A stretch of DNA of 64,000 nt from Persicaria tinctoria (taxonomy: Eukaryota > Streptophyta > Magnoliopsida > Caryophyllales > Polygonaceae): positions 12,814,967 through 12,878,966 of the forward strand of contig JBANSL010000004.1 of NCBI GenBank assembly GCA_037127255.1, given 5' to 3'. The notes below the pieces were generated by a model that saw nothing but the letters and a program-made list of their open reading frames with translations, was not told the DNA's origin and searched no databases. Within the stretch, counting starts at the first letter, position 1; the number at the start of each line of letters is the position of its first letter. Of this stretch, positions 33,757 through 45,070 are shown one piece after another. Made by a program: the position numbers and the translations under genes.

Positions 33757-34584
33757 ACTCGGACGAAACTAAGGCTAATTTAATTTGTCAAGATCAATTG
33801 CTGGCTCAAAGTGTACAATGGGAGATTGTGTAGGGACAAAGGAAGTGAAGAAGGTGGGTATATATTTCATTTGGGAGAGCAGATTGGTGAAAAGGAAAGA
33901 ACATTCCCTGGAAAGGAGAGAGGGGAAAGCCACATAGTAAGATGACCAAAAAAATAAGGTATCCTTCATTCATTCATGTGGTGCTAACCCTAACCCTAAG
34001 CCTAAACCTCTTTATTTGTATTCTTTGCTTGTATGTAATATGCTAGATGTGAAACAATGTGATGGTAGTTTTGTGGGTTTCATTTTCCCCTGCCATGTCA
34101 ATCAAACTGTGTACTTTATACCTTTTCTTCCCTTTTGTACCTTCCCCAGGTATTGTTCTAATTTTATCAGATGTCTCCGAAGAGACTCGTACCTTTTTTT
34201 TTATGAAGAACAAAAACAGAATAATCAAACCAATGAAGATCTTCTGTTTCACACTCAAAAGGGAACAAACCCAAGAATACTACCCATAATACAAGTTACC
34301 TTCAAAGGCTGCGATATTTCATAACTTGCACTCTAAAGAATGCAACTTTCCTGGATATCTCATGCTATTTGATCCTAACGACATGTCAAAGAGCTTTAAT
34401 ATTGCACACAAACATGCCTTAAACACGTTTTGTTTAGAGTTACAACGCCATTTTGTATACTTGCCAGAATTCAGATCTTTATGGAACACACAACACGGAA
34501 TGCAGAACAAAAATTCAAAACTATAGGTCTGTAATTCCAAGATCCGATTGAAAAGGACTCCAAGTGAACAAAAATGAACTTCAG
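33757..34584 (-). promoter_or_regulatory. Sucrose synthase promoter region
   Basis: The 828 bases between the two minus-strand genes. About 100 bases upstream of the sucrose synthase ATG there is a minus-strand AAATATATACCC that could be a TATA box. At 33984-34010 lies CTAACCCTAACCCTAAGCC followed by CTAAACC, a telobox-type cluster, found in many plant promoters of growth-related genes. The rest also serves as the 3' flank of the methyltransferase gene. No other gene was seen. Confidence 0.45.
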
Positions 34585-37500
34585 CTAGCTGGGAACAGGT
34601 GAGTTTACCTTATGGAAGTACATTATATTCAATGCAGTAGATGGGAGGTCATAGTCCGGTCCCAGGTTCGAAAACCAGGATGCAATGTTGCTTTCTGAAG
34701 GGTGAGAGGGTTTACTACCTTCCCACTTATCCACCAGCTTGAATCCAAACTCGGATGCAGCTGCAAGGATTGATGGCTCGTCAACTCTTCGCACGACATG
34801 GCAGAGGATCAATGCCGGCTGCGGGCACGCATCAGCTTCATTGCCTCCTTGGCATGAAATGAGCTCTTGAGCAGTTGCAAAGAGGGGTGTGATAGCTTCA
34901 GCAACATAAGTTACGTCTGTTCCTAGGATGATATCGAAGCCTGCTGTGTTCAGTTTCTTAATAGCAGCTATATGTTCTTGATTTCCCCACTGAAGTTCCT
35001 TAATGGTTACTGTGCCGAGAGTGGGTTGAGAGAGATTGGAAGCGATGTTCTCAGTTAGCAGCTTCAGGGCTTTACCGTCTCCATCTGATGCAACAACAAG
35101 ATCTGCAACTCCGGCAGCAACCATCGAGCATATGCCCGTGCAACCACAGCCCAGCTCCAGCACTCTTCTGCCTGAAAGAATGGATGGGTTTCGGGCGAGA
35201 ATGAAAGCCATCAAGCGAGCAGATTCCCATAACATTAAACCAGTTGATGTGCATGTGTGCTGGAACTCCTTGGAAAGCAGCTTGATCTTAAAGCTTAGGT
35301 CGCCAATATTTACATCAATAACCTGAGAGGAGTTTATGATCAGTTGACTACTGATTTAAAAATGTCACAAATCATCACTCGTGAACGCCATGAGATTGCG
35401 ACAGATGAGCCAAGTTTAGCATAGCAAAATTAATCTAAAAGGTAGCGAGGTTTACATTTTGAGGTTGAATTGTTTTCATAGGTTATCAGATCAGACTAGG
35501 AAGATTAACATAAAGCCTTTGAATGTTTTGTTCTATGTCATGTTTGAGAGTTTAAAAAAAAAATTAATCATTTCATATCACGCACAGCTATAGCCTATAA
35601 TGATTCACAAACAATGCAGACAGCCAAAATTCACAAATACAGAACACAAGCGCACAAGGCAGCGCAATAAAAACAATGAAAAATCAGCACCGACTTCCAA
35701 GCAGAGTTAGGTTATTTTTTGGAGTGGGTGGAGGTGTCAAGACATTGAACTAGTTGTATAATCAGAACATCATAAACAACAGAAGGTAATTTGTTCCACA
35801 TAAGGTATCACAGTTCCCCGAATCAAAGGAACCTACAGGCTAGGATGTACCACGTACCTCATCTTCGGAATAAGTCAGACCAAACATATCCAACGCCATT
35901 CCTTCTGACATGTCAACCTCAATGTCACAGTTGGTATCATTTGAAGGTTTTATGCAGGAACCGTTCAAAGTGGATGAAGAACCAAATACAGCTTGGATCC
36001 AACGCCTAAAAGTATGCCAAAATCAGGGAAATAAGATAGTTGCAGAATGATCCATCACACATTTAACCAAATATCAACAGAACATATTAGAAATCTTCAA
36101 AACCCGAACATGACATGATCATTAAGTAAAAGGTCCATGAAAGCAAGTAGATAAGAATACAGAAATTTACAACAGGGAAGTCTTTTTCTCCCTGCAGCTC
36201 TTGTCCAAGTAAATCACATGGAAAATCAAGTTGAATATTAACTAAATTTTAACTTGTACTACCAAAGGCAAATATATCTACCACATACCGATTCATTAAC
36301 AATGCCCTTGATCGGTTCTCTATTTGCTTGGAATGCACACCAATTTCTGTTGTATCGAACCCATTTTGTCCAAACAAAAGCTTAAGGTATTCTTCAGAAA
36401 AATAATATGCCCGCTGAAAAAGATGAAGGTTATCAGTTATCACAGCATCACTAGAAGCCACCACAATGAACTATAGGAATGGAGTCTCAGAAACACACCG
36501 TGCCATCACCCCTAACATAAAAGTTTTCACTGATTTTTTGATCCTTGGATGTCAGTCTCTCCTGCAACATAAAACAGAGCAAAGAATCCATCAATTACAG
36601 TCATTATATCAGTTTTCAACGGCATTTCTATAATGTTTGCCATCTCACATCTCCTGCCCACCCCTTCCACAAAAGGAAAGGAGGGACACAAAGGGGAAAC
36701 AATTTAGACATGTAAATTGACCAACATATTCCAAACAGGAAATTGCCCAGTTGTTCATCAGGGAAAAAAAAATTCAGTGGATCAGATCTTGCAGTACAAA
36801 AGAGCAAAAGCAGGAAGCATTAATTTTAAAATACGGCGTAAAATTTTTAAAATAGACTCGAATGCAGAATAATTTGTTCACATTTGACTTTAAATAGCAT
36901 GAAAGGGAAGTTCTACCTGAGCAAGATCGCCAGTGGCATAATCGCGAAATAATACACAACCATTTGGCTGTAAAGTCGAAGCAGATCAGGTCAGTATACA
37001 GACTCGGTAGTTCAAATGAATCCATCAAATAATGAAGAATACTTTGATCGCATATTGAATTACGACTCATGAGAATCTCTTACTTTGAGTACTTTCTGTA
37101 TATTCTGCAACACTGTGACCATTTTTTCAGGTGATACTGCAGATAATACAAAAATCTATTTGAAATGTCAGCCAGAAGACAATTTATAAAGAATAGTTAC
37201 ATGCATATATTTATACAACTATTTATTCACCACAATCACTGCAAAATCTTTTCCAGAGATTTTTATAGATTCAGTTCAAAGAAATGCACACTCCCAACCC
37301 TCATGAAATGATTTACCTCCTTCAAAAAATAGTGCAATGCTTATCGCATTCTGCACTTCATAGTTTCAAATGCAGCTGAAATGAGAATAACAAAAAAATA
37401 AAGTCCATCTGGAATTAATTATTAAAGATGATTACCCTAGAACTGCGAAATTGAGATATCAGCACAGGAGCATTATGGAACCTTAACCCTGCCTTTGTGC

Positions 37501-40500
37501 ATAATAGCATTAAGCCATTATCCTCTCAATATTGACACTAACACATTACTAGCACTGCGTGTATATTGGCTAATCGACAATTAAAACTCTACATGTAAAC
37601 CACAAGTACTTCATTATCTTGGCACCCAGCTGACTCATGACGCTATTCATTCAAACCTCAAGAAATCCAAACCCCACCTTACTAGCAGTGAACTTCAACA
37701 TTATCAGGACATTCAACACCATGGACCTAGGGTGTGTTTGCCAACACAAATAGCTTTTCAGTGCTTTTTGTTTTAATATTATATAGTTTTAAATAAAATA
37801 AAGCTAAGATTATATTTTAATTAGTGTTTTGTAATTGAATTTTCAACATAACCTCCCCCCCCCCCTCTCTTCCCCCGAGCTTTTCAGAGCTTTTCTTTTT
37901 ATACACACAAATCTATTCATTTTTTCCTCTTTTATCAGCTAGCTATCCTATAAGCTAAGGTTACCAAGCACATTACTAGCTTATCAACCGTTTAATTTAA
38001 CATATATTTTAAACAACTAACCATTCAGTTTTAGCTACCCAATGAGCTTCAGCTACCCGAAAAGCTCCAGAAACCAGACACACCCCTAGTATACAAATAA
38101 ACAGTCGAACAAATATACTGCCAATACATGAATGCGGAAATCATGAAACTAAGGCTACACTAGATAAAATTAGAATACGTGAAGTCCAGTTAGTATGCTA
38201 AACCCAAGTAACAGTTTGGGACATTAAAGTGATCTCAAAAGATAATAAAGAAAAAGATGTATTCTTCTTTATATGTCAAATGAGGATCAAGTGTAAAGCA
38301 GGATCTTGGGATTCGCAAACAACTAAAGTGCGTGCTTATTAGGCTCAAAATTTTATAAACATTTCCTGAAGGATATAATCACAGGTACTCCTACTACTAA
38401 GTTATCTCACAAACTTTACGTATCTGTAGTTGTAACTTAAAAGTAGGTAACATCTACCAAATGCAGGTCAATTCCCAAGGAAAAGTAGATCAACATCTGT
38501 TCTATAGTAAATCAATGCTTTTATATAAAATCGATGTATGACAGTAACATTTACTTTTTTATACCATAGTAACAATGTCAACTGAAGCAGGAGCAATATG
38601 CACACTGAGGTCATCACTTGTCAGATCACATACAAACGCGTTAATCCGAGTATCTGTGAATTCACTATGTGCCTGCAAGGAGATAAAGCTGTCAATTTAC
38701 TCCAGAGACAAATGCACACGCAAACAGAAATCTGCAATTGAGAATTCAAACCTTCACTAAGTTCACAGCTCGTGCAGAGAAGTCACATGCATGCACATAC
38801 AGATCTGGATAAGAAGCAACTAGAGGGAAGATGGTATTTCCAACCCCACAACCAACCTATGCAGCCATTTTAGATACAAGATGTCAACATAAAGTGTTTA
38901 TTCGCTGGAAAATTGGAAAACTGAAAACAAAGGTTTCGAAAAATAAATAAAATCAAGGCTTCCCAGGACCCGAGGATAGGAACGTTAGCAGATACATAAA
39001 ATCAGTGCCAAATGATAGGGACGTTAGCAGAGACAAAATAATAGAACACAGGAATCAGGTTTGCGTTGATATGTTGGAAATTTTAATGCAGTCTAAGCAA
39101 GGGGTCTCTCAGGACCCGAGGAACTGTCTTGGCTATTTGGTGTGATCCTTCACTAACACTAACGGAAACTCATACCACTATAACATAAGTTTGGGGGTGT
39201 GGAGTACACACACTTATGTAAATAGTTCCGTAGTTCAAGGGAACGCAGGAGTATTTAAGGGTGTTCAGGACCCTCTGAAACTTGTCCCTTGTGGACAAAC
39301 ACAAATGATCTCTTTGGACCAATTATTGGTACAGGAGTACTAGTGGCAAAGGTACATGAGTATTTGACCCTATGTTAGTTACCTCCAACATAAGCTGCAA
39401 TTATTTGTAGGTTGTACCCACAGTTTGCCCATGATCTGCATGTTCTTGTGGCTACTCTCTCCCTTTATAAAGGGTGAAGAGAGGTTAGTGTTCACAATGA
39501 TGAAAAACTAGGGATTTCCCTCATCTTAGAGCTTTCTCCACAAATGCTCTCTCTAGTGTGATTCATGATTTCAAGACCATGTCTGAATTAGTTGGTTGGT
39601 CTTATCTCACTTCTGCTTTCCTGGATTGATGGGGGTTTATTAATAAGAACTACCATGTGCTCATGGGTATTGCAGTGACACACATGTTTTTATATCACAG
39701 TATTTTGGCTTACCATCCATGCAATCTAAATCTACTAGAGATGAAGTAGTACATAGTTTTTACCTCTAGAAGAACTTTCCTTCCTATCCCCTGCAATAGT
39801 ATAAAGATAAATATGTTAAGACTTTAGAAATTTCCTGATATTCTAAATCATTCTAGAAAGCGTTCTCCGTTAGAACTTACGGTCAAGTAGTGTCCCCATT
39901 CCTTGTCCAAGTAGTGACGATCTTTGAAGAACTGTGAATAGTTAAAGCAGATTAAGAGTTCAGATCATTGTCCGAATGTCCCCAACCGTAATCACCAAGA
40001 GAGTTATAATATTGAACAACAAAAATTTCATCAATACCCACCCAAATAGAAGAAACAGAAGCCTTAAGAATTCTTGAAGACAATATAAGCAGAACTATAG
40101 CCAAGAAGCATGTTAAACTAAACTAACCCCTTCCCCCTTGTCCCTCGCCCCTAACTCCTTTCTTGATGGTTCTAAATGGGATTGTTACTCGCTAAAGAAT
40201 CAATGTGGACAAAATGTCTTGCAGAATTTAAGATAACTTAGGGCCCGTTTGGAAAGGGTATATGGATATCAGATACCGGAGATGAGAATTAGATATGGAT
40301 ATCAAAATATAGGTATTAGATATGGATATTAGATTGATATTGATATCTTATACTCCCTCCGTATCGCAATACTTGTTGTTTTAGAGTGTTAAAGTTGTAT
40401 CAAAAAACTTATTGTTTTAGCTATAATTATTGTTTTTATAGGTAATGATTGCTCTTTTTATAGGTAATAATTAGTCCTTTTAGGTATTTTAAGCTATAAA

Positions 40501-42053
40501 AGTAAAGTAAATATAGGTTTTATTAATAAGTGTGCATAGAGCTAAAACAACAAGTATTGCGATACGGAGGGAGTATATGTTATTTGGAATCAAATATCAA
40601 GTATTAGAAGTCAAATGAAACTGCAAAGATCCATTTCAGATGAAAAAAAAGAAAAAGAAATGTGCCTAGAAAACCCCATATGAAATTGCAAAGACCCATT
40701 ACAGACTCCAATTGTATAATCACTCAAATTAATTGATTAAGTAAACGGAGTTTTAGGAGACCGGTGGAAATCGGCATAGCACAGGTAACCTTCCCAAGAA
40801 ACTTGTACCTTTTTCTTTTCTCTAAGTTAAAACATTCAGTGACTTATCATAACTTCGGGCTGTTAAGAAGATCAAAATTCCTAATTTTCAGCAAAATAAA
40901 GAGAATAGAAGATAATCCTACATTAACTAATATCCCAGCAGTAACATACTAGTATGCAAACTCTATTTATTCTATGGATTAAGAAGTAGAAAGGGAAGAG
41001 AACGGGACATTTCAAACAGGATGCAGATAGAGTATATTCTGTAATACTGATACAAAAACAACTTGAACCATAAACAGAGAACCAGTTTTACAAGAAGAAT
41101 GGAAAAAAGAGAATCTAAGATACTATCTGGCCGCCATAGTAATTCCTAGAATATACCTCTTATTGAGAAGCCAAACCTTTATGTCACCTCAATTTCCTCT
41201 TTGCACCCTATCCTCACTTCACTTTTCTCCTTTTTCAAATTCTCCAGTTCAGAAAAGAGGCCCATACCATACCCTAACTCTTCCCTCTTCCATGTTTAAG
41301 CTAGTCAGTATACTAAAGGTGCAACTTTCTTTTGAACTTGGAACTAATAATCAGCTAAAGGATAGCACACAAGATTTAAGCAGATAAAAATTTCCTCAAA
41401 ATCAGAGCTGCACATAGGTAATAATTAGAGCAGGTAGGAAGTTCGGGGTTAAATTGGTTAGCACAGAATCAAAGTGAGGTAACTTGATCTGGGTCAATTG
41501 GGTTTCGTATCTCAATTCCTAGCGGATAAATTTATTCCGGATGAATTACATTTTAAACCAGTTCAAGGTGAAGCATTCAACTATGGTTGTATCTACATCT
41601 CCTTTTTGTAACACTCGTGTCATACGGCCAGACATCTCATGGGAATTGATTGATAAAAACCAGAAACAAACGCTAATATCATGTGACCCTAAATTAGCAC
41701 GTCTGCAACAATGAGAATTAAAACAAATGTATATCTATCAAAAAGCCAGAACCCTAGACTTACTTTGTCTTGATGGCGTCTGTAAAAGGTATCCCAATAC
41801 CGTTGCGCGTCTCTCTCATATTTGTCTGCGCGATGATATGAGAAATCAATCAAAAAGCCAAACTTTATTTGTTTAGGACAAAGCTAGAAATCAAGTAACA
41901 GGGAGAAATCAAAAGCAAGTTGGATTATAGAAAAGAGAGGGGGAGAGAACCTCTCCAGAAGGCCGAGACGCGGTCGGTGGATGTAGGGTAAATTTGAATC
42001 CTAGGCGATGGTTGTTGCTCCGGAGGAGTTTCAAGCTGCTGTTTGGGTTCCAT
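34585..42053 (-). CDS. Two-domain SAM methyltransferase, METTL6/Trm140-like plus Methyltransf_16
   Basis: Exons on the minus strand: 42053-41951, 41825-41764, 39931-39881, 39790-39764, 38856-38752, 38672-38565, 37155-37084, 36967-36917, 36561-36499, 36413-36289, 36005-35858 and 35322-34585. They total 550 amino acids with all phases matching. The N-terminal half (residues about 35-255) has RYWDTFYRRHQDKFFKDRHY, the SAM motif LEVGCGVGN across the exon 4/5 join, and DFSARAV. This fits tRNA N3-methylcytidine methyltransferases (METTL2/6/8, Trm140). The C-terminal half (residues 306-550) is a second SAM domain of the Methyltransf_16 type with GLMLWESARLMAF, VLELGCGCTG and ILGTDVTY. Arabidopsis At2g26200 has the same two-domain layout as I recall it. 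The likely role is tRNA C32 methylation; the target of the second domain is not evident. The start is the first ATG of the open exon 1. Confidence 0.9.
37731..38084. mobile_element. MITE with CCTAG target duplication in a methyltransferase intron
   Basis: Starts GGTGTGTTTG and ends CAGACACACC, so the inverted ends match with one change. They are flanked by CCTAG at 37726-37730 and 38085-38089. It is 354 bp without coding sequence and has a C-run at 37854-37865. The ends resemble plant hAT-type MITEs, but the duplication seen is five bases and not eight, so the superfamily is uncertain. Confidence 0.65.
39071..39760. other. Large methyltransferase intron 4, possible LTR debris
   Basis: Intron DNA between exons 5 and 4. 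It contains TTTATAAAGGGTGAAGAGAGG and other sequence that reads like an LTR leader, but I found no paired ends, no primer site and no coding part. Left as unexplained intron sequence. Confidence 0.25.
40353..40573. mobile_element. Stowaway-type MITE in methyltransferase intron 2
   Basis: 221 bp with 32-bp perfect terminal inverted repeats beginning CTCCCTCCGTATCGCAATAC, flanked by TA on both sides (40351-40352 and 40574-40575). The CTCCCTCCGT start and TA target are the hallmark of Stowaway elements of the Tc1/mariner group. No coding sequence. The perfect ends suggest a fairly young copy. It sits in the 1.8-kb intron between exons 2 and 3. Confidence 0.93.
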
Positions 42054-44000
42054 TACTCTTCGGTCTTCAACTCTCCTTGGACTGGAACGAATGTTGATAC
42101 TGATATTTAAATTGCGCAGTTGTTAGGGCTTTACTGCATCGATTTTTTTTTCAATAAATTCCGTTTGGTGGCCCTGAATTTTTTACAATTCAGTTTGGTG
42201 TCTCGCACTATTTTTTTGTCCAAATGGTACCCTGAGTTTTGTCAAAAGTTTGGCGCTCAAAATTCTTACAGTATTTTGACTATTTTCTTCTTTATAATGA
42301 ATAAAATCCCCCTTCATAAGGGCTATAGACAAGATGTGAAAATGACTATTGACAAGATTATTTTCACAAATTTGCGCACACAAGTAATTTATCTATTCGA
42401 AACCAAAAACCAAAAACCCTAAATTCAAACCATCTATCGGAAGATTTGAAATATATTTCAACAAATTAATCAAATTACAAGTAATAATTTTTCATTTACA
42501 ATTGATTAATAAGGTGAGAGAAACCCTTGATAAATTTTAATTTATCAATCAACGGTGGTTGAATGGTAGAGGAGTAGAGGCACCGCACCGCCGCAACTAC
42601 CCTTGCAAGGCTTTGGACGCTTAAAATCCATCTGCGACGGCGAGCGCCGAAGACGAGTACAATGCTCTCGTCTCCAAGCGCATCGGTGATTCATCGTTGA
42701 TGATGAATTAAGACGGCGCCGAAAGCAGTTACCGCGATGTCGGCGAGGAGGAGAACGATTGGTCTAATGAATCCGACGGTGGCGGATCGGAGGGGGCGAA
42801 AGCGGTTGCGGTGAGGTCGGCGATGAGGAGAACTAGACGAAGAGTTCCCTCCCCTATTGGTCTGATGAATCCCATTGTGGCGGGGTCGGAGGGGCTGAAA
42901 GGGGCTACTGCGCACGATGTCGGCGAGGAGGAAAGACTAGACGAAGAGCTCTTCGCTCGTCCTCCATAATTGATCTGATGAAGAAGGGTGCAATCGACCA
43001 GTGCCTTTGTAATGTTTGCATATCAATTGAGCACATACCATCAATTGAGCACTTTCGCAACCTATCTCGGTTAAGAAGTACAGTGGGACTTGTCCAACAA
43101 TTTTGGGTGAACTGTCTTGTCAATAGCCATTTTGTAGTCTTGCTCGTAGCCTCACCCATCAGCCTTTATTATTTATTTCTTCACAAAAAACCCCTTTTCT
43201 TTTTAACACTAACGGAAATTACCTCTTATTTGACTAAGTTCAACACAAAAGTGATCAAATTTCCCTTATTTTAAAAATTTTACAAAATCACATATTATTT
43301 CCAAAACTTTTTGTCGCAAAATCACCCTTGTTTTAAAAAAAAAATCACTAAGGTTTTTAACATTGTACAAAAGATCTATTATTTTTCCATAGTTTGCCCA
43401 AAAAAAACACTCATTATTCGCCAAACATAAGGGATATGACAAGATACTGAAACGATCATTAACAAGATAATTTTAATAAAATTGCAACTTCAAATCCTTT
43501 TCCATTCTCTAAACTACCAGCAAGAGTTAGAGTTATTTTTTTTTTCTTTCTTTTGGGGATGAGTTACTCTCATTACAAGTTCAACTCAACCACCATCGGC
43601 CACCACCACCATCGACACACCAACACCAACCACTACCCCGTCAGCCCAATCACTATTTTGCGAAACCATGTTCATAATTGTTACGAAAATCACAAACCCT
43701 GATTTTGCGAACTTGCAAAACAACCACCACTAGCCACCACCCTCCCGCAAACCCTAATTTTCAGATTCAATCTAGAATGCGCTCTAGATGAACAAGGCAA
43801 CATGTGCATAAACTAATTATTTTGATTCAATTAGCGCTAATTAGTGCTAATCCGGACGGTTAATCGCCCCAATTCAGTTAGTGCTAATCCGGATTGAATT
43901 CTTGATGGCCCTAATTGTCACATAGAAGTAAAAAAGAGAAGAAGATTAGATCAAATCACTCGGCTCTCTTTTTCAAATAAAATTTTTATCTTTTTAGTGA
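42054..44000. other. Intergenic DNA upstream of the methyltransferase
   Basis: No convincing gene. Similar stretches at about 42317-42380 and 43429-43490 (AAGGG...ATGACAAGAT...GACAAGAT) lie 1.1 kb apart in the same orientation. They hint at an old duplication or element ends. The methyltransferase promoter must be in the right-hand vicinity of 42054; no clear TATA box was seen. Confidence 0.4.
42720..42985. repeat. Imperfect tandem triplication, units of about 77-100 bp
   Basis: Three GC-rich units start at about 42720, 42797 and 42897, each with GAAAG.GG/GAAAGCAG, GTCGGCGA.GAGGA, TTGGTCTGATGAATCC-like and GGCGG.TCGGAGGGG. They are unequal in length and diverged. Confidence 0.7.
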
Positions 44001-44002
44001 CT

Positions 44003-44845
44003 TGTAATGTTTGTAATCCTTGTAATTGATGTACAAAAACATTGGACTATGGTTTAAAATGTATTGTTTGCACAAGCTCTAGGTTGTTGGTTCCTTAGTG
44101 CCACGTACCACCTAGCCATTGTCGTGACCATGGAAAAGCTCATTGGTCCCTTGGTTTGACCAAGTTTGGATCCAATGGCTAGCCATGGTTCACAAGGTGA
44201 AGCTAAGTGTGGTATATAGGCCTAAGCTAGACATATATGTGGGTTATGTCTCAGTTATGTATGTTGGACAGATCTTGAGCTCTCACATTGGGCTTAAATT
44301 GTTAGGCCCATTTCTGTAATCCCACAGCTCTGCTCCTTTAGTCGACCGTTGTAGCTCGCATATATATATATATATGTTCTTAAGGGGAAACCCTAAGAAC
44401 TGTAGCACAGAGCTCCAAAGGTAAGTAAACCCTAATCGGCTAGGGTTTCTGGAGAGCTCCCTGAAGACGGCGATTCCAGAGGTGCTCGATTTGCTTAAGT
44501 GCTACATGAGTACCTGGTTGAGCAACGAAGACGAAGAAGAAGACAAGGAGAAGATGGGAGTGATAAATCTCAAGGGAGATTTCTCGGTGTCCTTAATCAG
44601 ACGATTTCTTCCCTATCTCTATTCATCTTTGTTTTGTTGAGTCTTGTCTAGAATCGTCGCTTAGTGCTTGTGCATTCATACCTCTGTAACCAATTCTTTG
44701 GACTTGGATGCCTAGTGAATTGGGTGAACCTCCCCTCTTGAGGTTCCGCGGATGTAGGGAAACCGAACCGCGTTCTCGTTTAAGTTATATTAAGCATTTT
44801 TTGTTTGTTTATCAACTTTGATCTTAAGGAACCCTAGAATCAACA
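44003..44845 (+). repeat. Copia C 5' LTR
   Basis: About 843 bp, TGTAATG...CAACA. A TA-repeat at about 44359-44375 probably overlaps the LTR TATA box. Open transcript leader features (AAGGTAAGTAAACCC) follow. Confidence 0.9.
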
Positions 44846-45070
44846 AGTGGTATCAGAGCACTGGTTCTGATTGTCATTCGCTTCCACTCTTTTTAGTGTT
44901 TCTCTGTTCGTTGTTGGTTTTTACTTGTGTTTCTCGTTCGTTTAAGAAAAACCTAAAAACCACAAAAATACGGCTTTGTTTATTTCTAGTTCTCTACCTG
45001 TTAGATCTAGCCTTACAGTTAATCCTCATATAGTTAAAGTTATTCACTAACTTTCTGTGTGTGTTTCTCA

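Noticed and set aside
44355..44380. TA-repeat as a separate microsatellite locus
   Set aside because: It is part of the copia C LTR and probably overlaps its TATA box; the same run, longer, is in the other LTR.
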